Source of the DNA: Salinimicrobium xinjiangense DSM 19287 | Lineage (GTDB): Bacteria; Bacteroidota; Bacteroidia; Flavobacteriales; Flavobacteriaceae | Length of the DNA stretch: 64,000 bases | Direction: 5' to 3' | Assembly (NCBI RefSeq): GCF_000423585.1 | Contig: NZ_AUIG01000001.1 | Location: 124,001 to 188,000 of the forward strand | Shown here: piece by piece, positions 1 through 10,568 of the stretch | Layout: every line of letters begins with the position of its first letter | Numbering within the stretch: the first letter of the stretch is position 1 | Program-made: the position numbers and the translations under genes | The notes under the pieces: model-generated | Seen by the model: the letters and a program-made list of their open reading frames with translations, nothing else | Database searches by the model: none | Told to the model about the DNA's origin: nothing

Positions 1-1
1 A

Positions 2-835
2 TGGACAAAAGCCATCATGGATGAATATCCAAATTTTAATATCGTTGGGGAAGTATGGATGCACGACCAGGCACAGATCTCTTACTGGCAAAAAGATTCT
101 CCCATTGGTGCCATCCAAAGCTACAATACTTATTTGCCTTCGGTAATGGACTTTACACTCCATGACGCATTAATGGTAATGTATAATGAAGATGAAATGG
201 GCTGGGACCGCGGAATGGTTCGGGCTTATGAAAACTTCGCTAATGATTTCCTCTATGCAGATACAGACAACCTCTTGGTATTTGCGGGAAATCATGATAC
301 AAACCGCATCAATGAAGAATATGATGGAGATCTGCAAAAGTATAAGCTGGCAATGACTTTGGTATTGACAACACGTGGAACTCCGCAGCTTTATTACGGT
401 GATGAAATTGGAATGCGCGGGGACAAGCCGGCAAAGGGAGATGCAGACATTCGCCGCGATTTCCCGGGAGGTTGGGCAGGAGATGAGCAATCTGCTTTTA
501 CGGAGGAAGGAAGAACAAGTGAACAAAATGAGTATCATTCTTTCACTAAAAAGCTACTGAATTACCGCAAAAAAAACGAGGTACTGCACACCGGAAAACT
601 GCTGCACTATATTCCTGAAAACAATGTATATGTCTACTTCAGGTATAATACTGAAGATCGTGTGATGGTTGTGATCAACAACAATCCCGAAGCTCAGGCA
701 TTCAGTCTTGATCGTTTTTCTGAAGGTCTTGCAGGAGCTGTTTCCGGAACAGAGATCATTACCGGGGAGCAGTTGCAATTGAAGGATTCACTGGAAATAG
801 CAGGAAAGACTTCGCTTGTAGTTGAATTAAAATAA
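2..835 (+). CDS. GH13 alpha-amylase/neopullulanase-type enzyme, 5'-truncated
   Basis: Only the C-terminal 277 residues are present; the frame is open to the left edge, so the gene starts outside the window. The visible part holds the general acid in GEVW (about residue 17) and the transition-state Asp in AGNHD (about residue 98), followed by the YYGDEIG segment and a C-terminal beta domain. In GH13 enzymes of the neopullulanase/cyclomaltodextrinase (SusA-like) type this arrangement hydrolyses alpha-1,4 (and some alpha-1,6) glucosidic bonds of maltodextrins. The nucleophile Asp lies upstream and cannot be checked. It is followed after 6 bases by the GH31 gene, so both are probably in one starch-utilisation operon. 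Family is firm; substrate is inference. Confidence 0.85.
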   Translation, partial: WTKAIMDEYPNFNIVGEVWMHDQAQISYWQKDSPIGAIQSYNTYLPSVMDFTLHDALMVMYNEDEMGWDRGMVRAYENFANDFLYADTDNLLVFAGNHDTNRINEEYDGDLQKYKLAMTLVLTTRGTPQLYYGDEIGMRGDKPAKGDADIRRDFPGGWAGDEQSAFTEEGRTSEQNEYHSFTKKLLNYRKKNEVLHTGKLLHYIPENNVYVYFRYNTEDRVMVVINNNPEAQAFSLDRFSEGLAGAVSGTEIITGEQLQLKDSLEIAGKTSLVVELK

Positions 836-841
836 ACTGAA

Positions 842-3250
842 ATGACCTTAGGTTTTAAAGAGGCTTCAAAAATGATATTTTTGAGTGCTGTTTTTTTCCT
901 CTCCCTGTCTGCTATTGCACAAAATGCGGACAGGACTTTTGTGGGCCTCACTGATACCGAAAACGGAGTGGAGATCATGACGAATGATGGGAAATATCAG
1001 TTTAGATATTTCACTCCTGAAATTGTGGAGACTTCTTTTATTCCTTCCGGAGAAACTTTTGAGTCAAAATCTCATGCTGTAGTTCTGGAACCATTAGAAG
1101 TTTCTTATAAACTTAATGAAAACGGAAATTCCATTACCATAGATTCAGAAGGACTGGATATAGTGGTGTCAAAAATACCATTTCAGGTGACTTATTTTTA
1201 CAATGCTGAAAAAGTGATCTCAGAAAAAACAGGTTATTCAAAATCTGAGCTTCACGAGAAGCTGGATTTTAATATCACAGAATCTGAAGTTCTTATGGGA
1301 GGTGGCGCCCGTGCTCTTGGCATGAACCGCAGGGGCAACAGGTTGCAACTGTACAATAGAGCGCACTATGGCTATGGTACCAAAAGTGAGCTTTTGAACT
1401 ACACTTTGCCCGTTGTACTTTCTTCAGAAAAATATGCTTTGCATTTTGACAACGCACCTATAGGCTATCTGGATCTTGACAGTGAACACAGCAATACGAT
1501 CACCTACGAAACCATCAGCGGAAGGAAGACTTACCAGTTGATCGTTGGAAAGACATGGGAAGCTATTGTTGGAAATTACACTTTGTTGACGGGCAGGCAG
1601 CCCATGCCGCCCCGATGGGCTTTCGGAAATTTCTCCAGTCGGTTTGGGTATCATTCCCGTGCAGAAGTGGAGAATACCATTGAGAAATTCAGAGAAGAGG
1701 AAATTCCTGTTGATGCCGTAATTATAGATCTGTTCTGGTTTGGTCATGAGATCACAGGAACTATGGGAAACCTCGAATTTGTGACCGATTCGTTTCCAAA
1801 ACCCGAAGAAATGATAAACGATCTGGCAAAGGATGGAGTGAAAACGATACTTGTGACAGAGCCTTTTATTCTTACCACTTCCAAAAGGTGGGAGGAGGCG
1901 GTTGAGAATGATGTGCTGGCGAAAGATTCTTTAGGGAATCCATACACCTACGATTTCTACTTCGGAAACACAGGCTTAATTGACATTTTTGATTCACAGG
2001 CCAGGGATTGGTTCTGGAATATTTATAAAGACCTTACCGAAATGGGAGTAGGAGGCTGGTGGGGTGACCTGGGAGAACCGGAAGTTCATCCCGAAAACCT
2101 GATCCATGCTACAGGTACAGCTAATGAGATGCATAATATCTACGGCCACTACTGGGCAAAAATGGTATATGAGGGCTACAGGGAGGATTTTCCTGACCAA
2201 AGACCATTTATTCTGATGCGGGCCGGTGCAGCCGGATCCCAGCGGTACGGACTCATCCCATGGTCGGGAGATGTGGGCAGAAGTTGGGGCGGATTAAAAT
2301 CACAACCGGAAATTTCCCTGCAAATGGGACTTCAGGGGCTGGCTTATATGCACTCAGATCTTGGAGGCTTTGCGGGTGATCATGTCAATGATGAGCTATA
2401 CGTGAGGTGGATGCAGTACGGGGTTTTTCAACCCATCTACCGGCCGCATGCACAGGAAGCCGTGCCATCGGAACCTGTTTTTCGGGAACCGCGGACAAAA
2501 GAACTGTCCAAACAGGCTATAGAACTCCGTTACAAATTACTTCCATATAATTATACCCTGGCATTCCGAAATGCTTCAGAAGGATTACCGCTTATGAGGC
2601 CCTTGTTCTTTGAAGAGCCTGATAATTTCAGGCTTTATTCGGTTGCCGGTACGTATTTATGGGGAAATGATTTTCTGGTTTCTCCTATCCTTCAGGAGAA
2701 TATCGTTGAACAGGAAGTTTATTTTCCGAAGCACTCGAACTGGTTCGACTTTTATACAGGAGAAAAATACGTTGCTGGAAGTACTGCCAACGTTCAGCTA
2801 AAGGAAGAGTATACACCAACTTTTGTGAGAGGTGGTGCGTTTATTCCAATGGCTAAACCTATGCAAACTACCGCCAATTATACCGCTGAATCCCTGGAGG
2901 TGCATTACTACTTCGATGAGGATTTAAAAGAAAGCAGCGGGATGCTCTATCACGACGATGGTAAAAATCCGCTGGCTTTGGAGGAAAAGAAATATGAAAT
3001 AATACATTTTTCAAGCAGCCTTGAGCCTAAGACATTAAATATAAAAGTTGAAAAAGAAGAGGGTGGGGAGGCTACAGATAGTATCCGGTTGATCGAGATT
3101 ATAATTGAAAATCTTGTAAAACCTGTAGATGTAGTGCGGGTGAATACATTGAGATTCACTGCACAAAATTACATGCACAATGGAAAACTGGTGATTCCGG
3201 TAAGATTTGATGTAAGTAATTTCACCACCATAAAAATTGAATTTCTTTAG
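842..3250 (+). CDS. GH31 family alpha-glucosidase, secreted
   Basis: An 802-residue protein with an N-terminal signal peptide (Lys6/Lys10, hydrophobic stretch, then AIAQ). GH31 enzymes release glucose from the non-reducing ends of alpha-glucans. The nucleophile is Asp409 in WWGDLGEP, replacing the usual WxDMNE, and the acid/base is Asp477 in WSGDVGRSW; the HSDLGGF segment (504-510) closes the active site. N-terminal galactose-mutarotase-like and C-terminal beta domains flank the barrel. The first ATG is kept because it gives a charged n-region; an in-frame ATG at 872 is the alternative. It sits between a GH13 gene 6 bases upstream and a GH13 lipoprotein downstream, and should work in the periplasm on imported oligosaccharides. 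The E-to-G change in the DMNE motif leaves exact specificity open. Confidence 0.9.
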   Translation: MTLGFKEASKMIFLSAVFFLSLSAIAQNADRTFVGLTDTENGVEIMTNDGKYQFRYFTPEIVETSFIPSGETFESKSHAVVLEPLEVSYKLNENGNSITIDSEGLDIVVSKIPFQVTYFYNAEKVISEKTGYSKSELHEKLDFNITESEVLMGGGARALGMNRRGNRLQLYNRAHYGYGTKSELLNYTLPVVLSSEKYALHFDNAPIGYLDLDSEHSNTITYETISGRKTYQLIVGKTWEAIVGNYTLLTGRQPMPPRWAFGNFSSRFGYHSRAEVENTIEKFREEEIPVDAVIIDLFWFGHEITGTMGNLEFVTDSFPKPEEMINDLAKDGVKTILVTEPFILTTSKRWEEAVENDVLAKDSLGNPYTYDFYFGNTGLIDIFDSQARDWFWNIYKDLTEMGVGGWWGDLGEPEVHPENLIHATGTANEMHNIYGHYWAKMVYEGYREDFPDQRPFILMRAGAAGSQRYGLIPWSGDVGRSWGGLKSQPEISLQMGLQGLAYMHSDLGGFAGDHVNDELYVRWMQYGVFQPIYRPHAQEAVPSEPVFREPRTKELSKQAIELRYKLLPYNYTLAFRNASEGLPLMRPLFFEEPDNFRLYSVAGTYLWGNDFLVSPILQENIVEQEVYFPKHSNWFDFYTGEKYVAGSTANVQLKEEYTPTFVRGGAFIPMAKPMQTTANYTAESLEVHYYFDEDLKESSGMLYHDDGKNPLALEEKKYEIIHFSSSLEPKTLNIKVEKEEGGEATDSIRLIEIIIENLVKPVDVVRVNTLRFTAQNYMHNGKLVIPVRFDVSNFTTIKIEFL

Positions 3251-3319
3251 GCTACACTCTAAAGTTGTAATCGCAGATTCGAATAAAATGGGAAATCTGA
3301 ATTTTTTATTAAACCTAAA

Positions 3320-5203
3320 ATGAACTTAAACAAAATCAAATACAGTTTGGTCCTTCTCTTTCCATTTCTCTTATCTGCCTGTAAATATGAATTACAACCT
3401 GGTAGCCGGGAAATTCCTGAAAATCAGGAGTTCCAAGGAAAAGCAGTGGTCTACCAGATTTTTACACGTCTGTATGGGAATACAAACACTACCAATAAAG
3501 CCTGGGGAACAATTGAGGAAAATGGAGCAGGGAAATTCAGTGATTTTTCTGAAAAAGCACTCGGGGAAATCAAAGATCTGGGTGTTACCCACATCTGGTA
3601 TACCGGGGTTCCCCAGCATGCAGTGATAAGAGATTATACAGCGTATGGAATTTCAAACGATGATCCCGATGTTGTGAAAGGCCGTGCCGGATCTCCTTAT
3701 GCTGTAAAGAATTACTACAGTGTTAAACCTGACCTTGCTGATGACCCCGCCCGCAGGGTGAAAGAGTTTGAAGAGCTTATAGCACGTACACATAAGGCAG
3801 GAATGAAGGTTCTTATAGATATAGTTCCCAATCACGTTGCCCGGAAGTATGAAGAATTGGATAAACCGGAAGGAGTAGAGACTTTAGGTGTAAACGATGA
3901 TCAATCTGTTACCTATAAGGTGAATAACAATTTCTACTATAATCCCGGAGAAGCTTTCCAGGTTCCCGAATGGAGAGATGGTTACCAGCCCCTGGGTGGT
4001 GAGGATCGTCCATTGGTCGACGGTAAGTTTGATGAATTTCCGGCAAAATGGACCGGTAATGGTGCACGTGAATCCCAGCCGGATATGCATGACTGGTATG
4101 AAACGGTCAAAATCAATTACGGAGTAACCCCTGATGGAAAAAGAGAATTTCCGGAATTACCGGCCGGTTTTGAGGACAGGGACTATAAGGCACATTTTGA
4201 ATTCTGGAGTGATAAAACAGTTCCTGATTCCTGGAACAGGTTCAGGGATATCACGCTATACTGGATAGAAAAGGGCGTGGATGGTTTCAGGTTTGATATG
4301 GCAGAGATGGTTCCGGTAGAATTCTGGAGTTACCTGAATTCAGCTATAAAAACAAAAAATCCGAATGCCTTTCTTTTGGCAGAAGTTTACCAGCCTCACC
4401 TGTACAGGGATTACCTTAAAAAAGGAAAAATGGACTGTCTATATGATAAAGTCCAATTGTATGACACCATAAAGAACGTGATGCAGGGCAGGGGAAGCAC
4501 AGATAATATACCACCCATCCAGGAGGAATTGAAAGATATTGAACACCATATGCTTCACTTTTTGGAGAATCATGATGAACAGCGAATTGCAAGTCCGGAA
4601 TTTGCGGGAAGTGCAGCTAAAGGGAAACCGGCAATGGTGGTTTCTGCTACGATCAGCACTTCCCCAACGTTGATCTATTTTGGACAGGAAGTGGGAGAGC
4701 CGGGAGCTGAGGATGCAGGATTTGGAAAACCTTCCAGAACATCAATTTTTGATTATGTAGGCGTGCCTGCGCACCAGCGCTGGATGAATGATAAACAGTT
4801 TGACGGTGGTCAATCTACTTCTGAAGAAAAAGAACTTAGGGATTTCTATAAGCGATTGTTGAATTTTACCATAAACAGCTCTGCGCTGATGGGTGAGTAC
4901 CGGGATCTGCATGAACATAACCGGCAGAATACTACTAACTATTCAGATAAGGTCTTGGCCTACACCCGTTGGAGTGCTGATGAGAAGTTGATCATTGTTT
5001 CAAATTTTGAAGAAAACAGTCAGGAATTTGAATTAATGGTTCCGCAGGAAGTAATAGCGTTATTGGGGCTTGAGGATGGGAATTACACATTAGTTGATCA
5101 GCTTTACAATGATCACATAACCCAATTGAAAGTAAAGAAGGGAACGGGAAGGGTCGAGATCAACCTTGAACCTCTGCAATCCCTTATTCTGAAAATAAAT
5201 TGA
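3320..5203 (+). CDS. GH13 alpha-amylase family lipoprotein
   Basis: A 627-residue lipoprotein: signal peptide ending LLSA-Cys21. The GH13 triad is visible: nucleophile Asp326 in DGFRFDMAE, general acid Glu355 in LLAEV, and Asp419 in ENHDE, with the DIVPNH region I motif at 167-172. Such proteins in Bacteroidota starch loci (SusG-like) cut alpha-1,4-glucans at the outer membrane or in the periplasm. Its role as an endo-amylase is inferred from family and neighbours. It lies 69 bases after the GH31 gene and is almost directly joined to the next GH13 gene. An inserted stretch of about 100 residues (180-290) between regions I and II is longer than in a minimal amylase. Confidence 0.88.
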   Translation: MNLNKIKYSLVLLFPFLLSACKYELQPGSREIPENQEFQGKAVVYQIFTRLYGNTNTTNKAWGTIEENGAGKFSDFSEKALGEIKDLGVTHIWYTGVPQHAVIRDYTAYGISNDDPDVVKGRAGSPYAVKNYYSVKPDLADDPARRVKEFEELIARTHKAGMKVLIDIVPNHVARKYEELDKPEGVETLGVNDDQSVTYKVNNNFYYNPGEAFQVPEWRDGYQPLGGEDRPLVDGKFDEFPAKWTGNGARESQPDMHDWYETVKINYGVTPDGKREFPELPAGFEDRDYKAHFEFWSDKTVPDSWNRFRDITLYWIEKGVDGFRFDMAEMVPVEFWSYLNSAIKTKNPNAFLLAEVYQPHLYRDYLKKGKMDCLYDKVQLYDTIKNVMQGRGSTDNIPPIQEELKDIEHHMLHFLENHDEQRIASPEFAGSAAKGKPAMVVSATISTSPTLIYFGQEVGEPGAEDAGFGKPSRTSIFDYVGVPAHQRWMNDKQFDGGQSTSEEKELRDFYKRLLNFTINSSALMGEYRDLHEHNRQNTTNYSDKVLAYTRWSADEKLIIVSNFEENSQEFELMVPQEVIALLGLEDGNYTLVDQLYNDHITQLKVKKGTGRVEINLEPLQSLILKIN

Positions 5204-5205
5204 TT

Positions 5206-6882
5206 ATGATGAAGAAGATCTTAGGTTTAATATTAATATCGACAGTACTCAGTTGTAATACTTTAGGTTCTAAAGATGGAAGAACTGCTGACATTGAAAT
5301 TACTGAACGTAATATTCCTTTTGTGTGGGAAGCAGCCAATGTTTACTTTTTATTGACAGACAGGTTCAATAATGCAGATCCTTCAAATGATGTAAATTTT
5401 GGAAGAACTGAGGAGACTGCCGTCCTACGGGGCTTTGAAGGTGGAGATCTTAAAGGAATAACTGAAAAGATCAATGAAGGCTATTTTACAGACCTGGGAA
5501 TAAATACTATCTGGATGACTCCTGTAGTGGAACAGATCCACGGCTATACAGATGAAGGAACCGGGATAACCTATGGCTATCATGGTTACTGGACCAAAGA
5601 CTGGACAGCAATAGATCCCAATTATGGAACGGAAGACGATCTGCGGGAACTGGTAGATGCTGCCCATAGCAAAGGAATAAGGATCCTGCTCGATGCAGTG
5701 ATCAACCACACAGGTCCTGTGACGGAGAAAGATCCTGTTTGGCCGAAGGAGTGGGTGAGAAATCATACTCCATGTACCTATCAGGATTACGAAACTACCA
5801 TAACCTGCACCCTGGTTGAGAATTTACCCGATATAAGAACAGAAAGTGATGAAGAAGTAGACCTGCCTCCTCAACTTGTGGAAAAATGGAAAGCTGAAGG
5901 CAGATACGAAGAGGAGATAGCAGAACTCGATGAATTCTTTGAGCGCACAGGACATCCACGTGCCCCCAGGTTTTACATCATGAAGTGGTTGGCAGACTAT
6001 ATTACAGATTTCGGTATTGACGGCTACAGAGTGGATACCGTAAAGCACACCGAAGAATATGTTTGGAATGAATTCAGACAAGTAGCAGATCATGCTTTTG
6101 CAGAATATAAACGCCTTAATCCGGAAAAGGTTTTGGATGACAATGAGTTCTATATGGTTGGTGAAGTATATAATTACGGCATAAGTAGTGGTCGGGCTTT
6201 TGATTTTGGGGATAAGAAAGTTGACTATTTTGATAATGGCTTCGAGAGCCTTATCAATTTTGAATTCAAATGGAACGCCCGGCAACAGGATCTTGAAAGC
6301 ATTTTTACCAGATACGATGGTATCCTAAACTCAGATCTTGAGAATTTTTGGGTGTTAAACTACCTCACCTCACATGATGATCACGATCCCTTTGATAAGG
6401 AACGGGAGAAACCTTTTGAAACAGCAACAATTCTGTTACTAAGTCCGGGAACTTCCCAGGTCTATTATGGCGATGAATCTTCCCGTTCATTAATTATTGA
6501 AGGAGCCATTGGTGATGCCAACCTGCGCTCTAATATGAATTGGGATCAGATTGCTGCAGATGACCATGTGGGAGAGGTTCTTAGCCATTGGCAAAAATTA
6601 GGACAGTTCAGAGCAGCCCATCCAGCGGTGGGAGCCGGGAAACATGAAATGATCTCAGAAGAGCCTTATTATTTTTCCCGTACCTATACCGCAGGAGATT
6701 TTAAAGATAAAGTTGTAATAGGTATAGACCTGCCAAAAGGAAGGAAAGTTGTTGATGTTTCTTCAGCTTTTGAGAATGGAGACAGAATTATCGATAAATA
6801 CTCCAATACTTCACTTGAAGTGAAAGAAGGGAAAGTCGAGATAGATTCTGATTTTGATATTCTGCTACTGGCGAAAGATTAG
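5206..6882 (+). CDS. GH13 alpha-amylase family lipoprotein
   Basis: A 558-residue lipoprotein (lipobox VLS-Cys17 counted from the ATG at 5206). Another ATG follows at 5209, and a TTG at 5200 overlaps the previous stop but would spoil the short n-region. GH13 motifs: AVINH near 164-168, nucleophile Asp277 in DGYRVDTVKH, acid Glu320 in VGEVYNYG, Asp391 in LTSHDDHD. The GYRVDTVKH signature resembles cytoplasmic/periplasmic amylases of the CGTase-like group that act on maltodextrins. The gap to the previous stop is 2 bases, so co-transcription is nearly certain. It is a different subfamily from its two GH13 neighbours, which suggests division of labour rather than recent duplication. Confidence 0.88.
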   Translation: MMKKILGLILISTVLSCNTLGSKDGRTADIEITERNIPFVWEAANVYFLLTDRFNNADPSNDVNFGRTEETAVLRGFEGGDLKGITEKINEGYFTDLGINTIWMTPVVEQIHGYTDEGTGITYGYHGYWTKDWTAIDPNYGTEDDLRELVDAAHSKGIRILLDAVINHTGPVTEKDPVWPKEWVRNHTPCTYQDYETTITCTLVENLPDIRTESDEEVDLPPQLVEKWKAEGRYEEEIAELDEFFERTGHPRAPRFYIMKWLADYITDFGIDGYRVDTVKHTEEYVWNEFRQVADHAFAEYKRLNPEKVLDDNEFYMVGEVYNYGISSGRAFDFGDKKVDYFDNGFESLINFEFKWNARQQDLESIFTRYDGILNSDLENFWVLNYLTSHDDHDPFDKEREKPFETATILLLSPGTSQVYYGDESSRSLIIEGAIGDANLRSNMNWDQIAADDHVGEVLSHWQKLGQFRAAHPAVGAGKHEMISEEPYYFSRTYTAGDFKDKVVIGIDLPKGRKVVDVSSAFENGDRIIDKYSNTSLEVKEGKVEIDSDFDILLLAKD

Positions 6883-6947
6883 TTTTCTGACGTTTCAGAT
6901 TTTGGAGCAATTATTTAGTAATCATGCGATAATTTAAACTACATATC

Positions 6948-8387
6948 ATGAAAAAATTTTCAATTCTATTATTAGGCTTCCTGATGCTGGCTTCCTGTAA
7001 AAATGAAGCCGAACAAGACGCGCAGGTGCAGGTACAGGACGAATTAAGCATTGAACCGATCAGCAATGACGTACTGGAATCGGCTGTAATTTATGAGGCA
7101 AACATTCGCCAGTATTCCCCTGAAGGTACTTTTGAAGCCTTTACAAAGGACATTCCACAGCTAAAAGATCTTGGAGTAAAAGTCATTTGGTTGATGCCTG
7201 TATATCCTATTTCTGAAGTTAAAAGGAAAGCAACCGGTGACCTTAGCATTGAGGATATAGAAGATCCCGAGGAAAGAAAAAAATATCTCGGCAGCTATTA
7301 TGCTATTGCCGACTATACGGGGATCAACCCTGAATTCGGAACCAAAGAGGATTTTGATGAACTGGTGCAAACTGCCCACGATAACGGGATGTATGTAATT
7401 CTTGACTGGGTTGCCAACCACACAGGCTGGGATCATCCCTGGCTTGAAGAACACCCGGAATTTTACACTCAGAATGAGCAGGGGGAGCCTGTAGATCCAC
7501 TAAACCCCTCCACAGGAGAATCCTGGGGATGGACAGACGTGGCCGATCTTAATTATGATAATAAGGAACTATGGGAAGCTATGACTGCCGAAATGAAATA
7601 TTGGGTAGACGAACATGATATCGACGGCTTTAGAGCCGATGTGGCAGGAGAAGTTCCAACCGAATTCTGGGAGCAGGCTGTGCCGAGACTCGAAGAAACT
7701 AAACCTTTATTCATGCTTGCGGAATCTGAGGACAAGGACCTTTTTCATAATGCTTTCCAAATGGGCTATAACTGGGAAGGGCATCATATTAAGAACCAGA
7801 TCGCACAGGGAAAAGCAACTGTGGATGCCTGGGATGATTATATGAAGAAGATTGACACAACTTACCAGGAGGACGATTACCTTATGAACTTTGTAACCAA
7901 TCACGATGAAAATTCCTGGAGTGGTACCGTAAGGGAAAGGATGGGAGAAGCCGCCGAAGCAATGGTCGCCCTAACTTATACTATTCCCGGAATGCCGTTG
8001 ATCTATAGTGGCCAGGAATACGATCTTGATCACAGACTGAAATTCTTCGAAAAGGATACTATTCCAAAAACAAAAGGAGTAATGTGGCCCCTTCTTGAGA
8101 AGCTTGGAAAGCTGAAAAATGAGAGCAAAGCCTTACATGGAGGAAAGGAAGCAGCAGAATACAACAGGTTGCAAACTTCATTGGATACCCAGGTACTTGC
8201 TTTTGAAAGGTCAAAAGGTGGAGAGAAAATTATTTATATAGCGAACATGTCTGATAAACCGGCGAAATTCACTCTTGAACTGCAGGAAGAACTGAATCCT
8301 TATTTGGGGAAAAAAGATTTTATTATGCAGGAAAATGACGAATATCATTTTGCACCTTGGGAATATGTAATATTAGCAGATAATTAA
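6948..8387 (+). CDS. GH13 alpha-amylase family lipoprotein
   Basis: A 479-residue lipoprotein with lipobox LAS-Cys17. It has the GH13 motifs ANH (156-158), nucleophile Asp231 in DGFRADVAGE, acid Glu259 in LAESE and Asp320 in VTNHDE, then a short C-terminal beta domain that ends AENDEYHFAPWEY-like. The compact size and the DVAGEVP context resemble small amylases found at the end of flavobacterial maltose loci. It is the last gene of the glucan block; a strong hairpin terminator follows. Action on alpha-glucans is well supported, the product pattern is not known. Confidence 0.88.
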   Translation: MKKFSILLLGFLMLASCKNEAEQDAQVQVQDELSIEPISNDVLESAVIYEANIRQYSPEGTFEAFTKDIPQLKDLGVKVIWLMPVYPISEVKRKATGDLSIEDIEDPEERKKYLGSYYAIADYTGINPEFGTKEDFDELVQTAHDNGMYVILDWVANHTGWDHPWLEEHPEFYTQNEQGEPVDPLNPSTGESWGWTDVADLNYDNKELWEAMTAEMKYWVDEHDIDGFRADVAGEVPTEFWEQAVPRLEETKPLFMLAESEDKDLFHNAFQMGYNWEGHHIKNQIAQGKATVDAWDDYMKKIDTTYQEDDYLMNFVTNHDENSWSGTVRERMGEAAEAMVALTYTIPGMPLIYSGQEYDLDHRLKFFEKDTIPKTKGVMWPLLEKLGKLKNESKALHGGKEAAEYNRLQTSLDTQVLAFERSKGGEKIIYIANMSDKPAKFTLELQEELNPYLGKKDFIMQENDEYHFAPWEYVILADN

Positions 8388-8410
8388 AAAATTGACCAAA
8401 AAATTTATAA

Positions 8411-8440
8411 AAAGCTCCTAAAAAGGAGCTTTTTTCTTTT
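8411..8440 (+). terminator. Rho-independent terminator after the glucan-hydrolase block
   Basis: A 9-bp stem AAAGCTCCT / AGGAGCTTT with a 4-base loop (8420-8423), followed by a T-rich tract. It closes the amylase operon before pfkA. Confidence 0.9.
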
Positions 8441-8511
8441 TTATCAACCGAAAACGTTTGAGAATTATTGCGGATTAGGTTATCTTATAGAATTGAAATA
8501 GCTTTACATCA

Positions 8512-9498
8512 ATGTTAGAGAAAATGCAAAAAATCGGAGTACTTACTTCGGGGGGAGATGCCCCCGGAATGAACGCAGCCATAAGAGCTGTAGTGAGAAG
8601 TTGCTCATTTTATAATATCGAGTGTATAGGGATATACAGAGGCTATCAGGGCCTTATAGAAGGCGAGTTTGAAGTACTAACTGCCCGCTCGGTGAGGAAT
8701 GTTATCAATAAAGGAGGAACCTTCCTTAAATCTGCCCGCTCACAGGAATTCCGCACTAAAGAAGGTCGTGCTAAAGCGGCTACTCACTTAAAGAAGGAGG
8801 GAGTCGATGCTTTGATTGTAATTGGAGGAGATGGAACCTTTACGGGAGCCATTTATCTTGAACAGGAGCATGGGATTCCGGTGGTAGGTATTCCCGGTAC
8901 TATCGACAATGATATTAATGGGACCGACTATACCATAGGCTATGATACGGCTTTGAATACAGTCGTAGACGCAATTGATAAGATAAGGGACACGGCAAGT
9001 TCTCATGACCGGTTATTTCTTGTGGAAGTTATGGGTCGGGATGCAGGAGATATTGCTTTAAATGCAGGAGTTGGTGCCGGTGCCGAAGAGATCCTTATTC
9101 CTGAAGAGAACATGGGAGTTGAGAAAATGATGGAATCTCTTGAAAAGAGCAGGAAATCTGGAAAAACTTCCAGCATTATAGTTGTAGCCGAAGGCGAAAA
9201 GAGCGGAAAGAATATCTTCGAACTGGCCGATTATATTGGGCAGAACCTGGAAGGCTATGACATTAGAGTATCAGTCTTAGGTCATATACAAAGGGGAGGA
9301 GCTCCCAGTTGTTATGACAGGGTACTGGCAAGTAAACTTGGGGTTGGTGCTGTAGAAGCCTTGCTTCGGGGAGAAAACAGAGTGATGGTTGGCATCACAC
9401 ATAAAGTAGTAACTACAGTGGATTTTGAAACAGCCATCTCAGGTACAAGACCACTGGATAAAGAATTGAGACGGGTGTTAAACATAACAACCGTATAA
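8512..9498 (+). CDS. pfkA: ATP-dependent 6-phosphofructokinase
   Basis: A 328-residue PfkA that phosphorylates fructose 6-phosphate to fructose 1,6-bisphosphate in glycolysis. Visible motifs: the N-terminal SGGDAPGMN nucleotide loop, GGDGT (105-109) for ATP/Mg binding, PGTIDND (128-134) with catalytic Asp132, and LGHIQRGG near the effector/substrate region. Length matches bacterial PfkA. An in-frame ATG at 8524 (MQKIGV) is a slightly shorter alternative start. Gap lies 21 bases downstream, so the two glycolytic genes probably form one operon, separated by a terminator from the upstream amylases. Confidence 0.97.
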   Translation: MLEKMQKIGVLTSGGDAPGMNAAIRAVVRSCSFYNIECIGIYRGYQGLIEGEFEVLTARSVRNVINKGGTFLKSARSQEFRTKEGRAKAATHLKKEGVDALIVIGGDGTFTGAIYLEQEHGIPVVGIPGTIDNDINGTDYTIGYDTALNTVVDAIDKIRDTASSHDRLFLVEVMGRDAGDIALNAGVGAGAEEILIPEENMGVEKMMESLEKSRKSGKTSSIIVVAEGEKSGKNIFELADYIGQNLEGYDIRVSVLGHIQRGGAPSCYDRVLASKLGVGAVEALLRGENRVMVGITHKVVTTVDFETAISGTRPLDKELRRVLNITTV

Positions 9499-9504
9499 CC
9501 TTAA

Positions 9505-10521
<1,017 letters not shown>

Positions 10522-10530
10522 TTTAATTCA

Positions 10531-10556
10531 AAGCCCTGAGTGATCAGGGCTTTTTG
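10531..10556 (+). terminator. Rho-independent terminator after gap
   Basis: A 9-bp stem AAGCCCTGA / TCAGGGCTT with a 4-base loop, then TTT. It overlaps the position of a false TTG start (10554) of the next gene, which supports the ATG at 10569 instead. Confidence 0.88.
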
Positions 10557-10568
10557 ATATTTTCTATT

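Noticed and set aside
5824-6285. 153-residue minus-strand frame inside the second GH13 lipoprotein gene
   Set aside because: It lies within an intact GH13 gene with all catalytic motifs and has no own start context.
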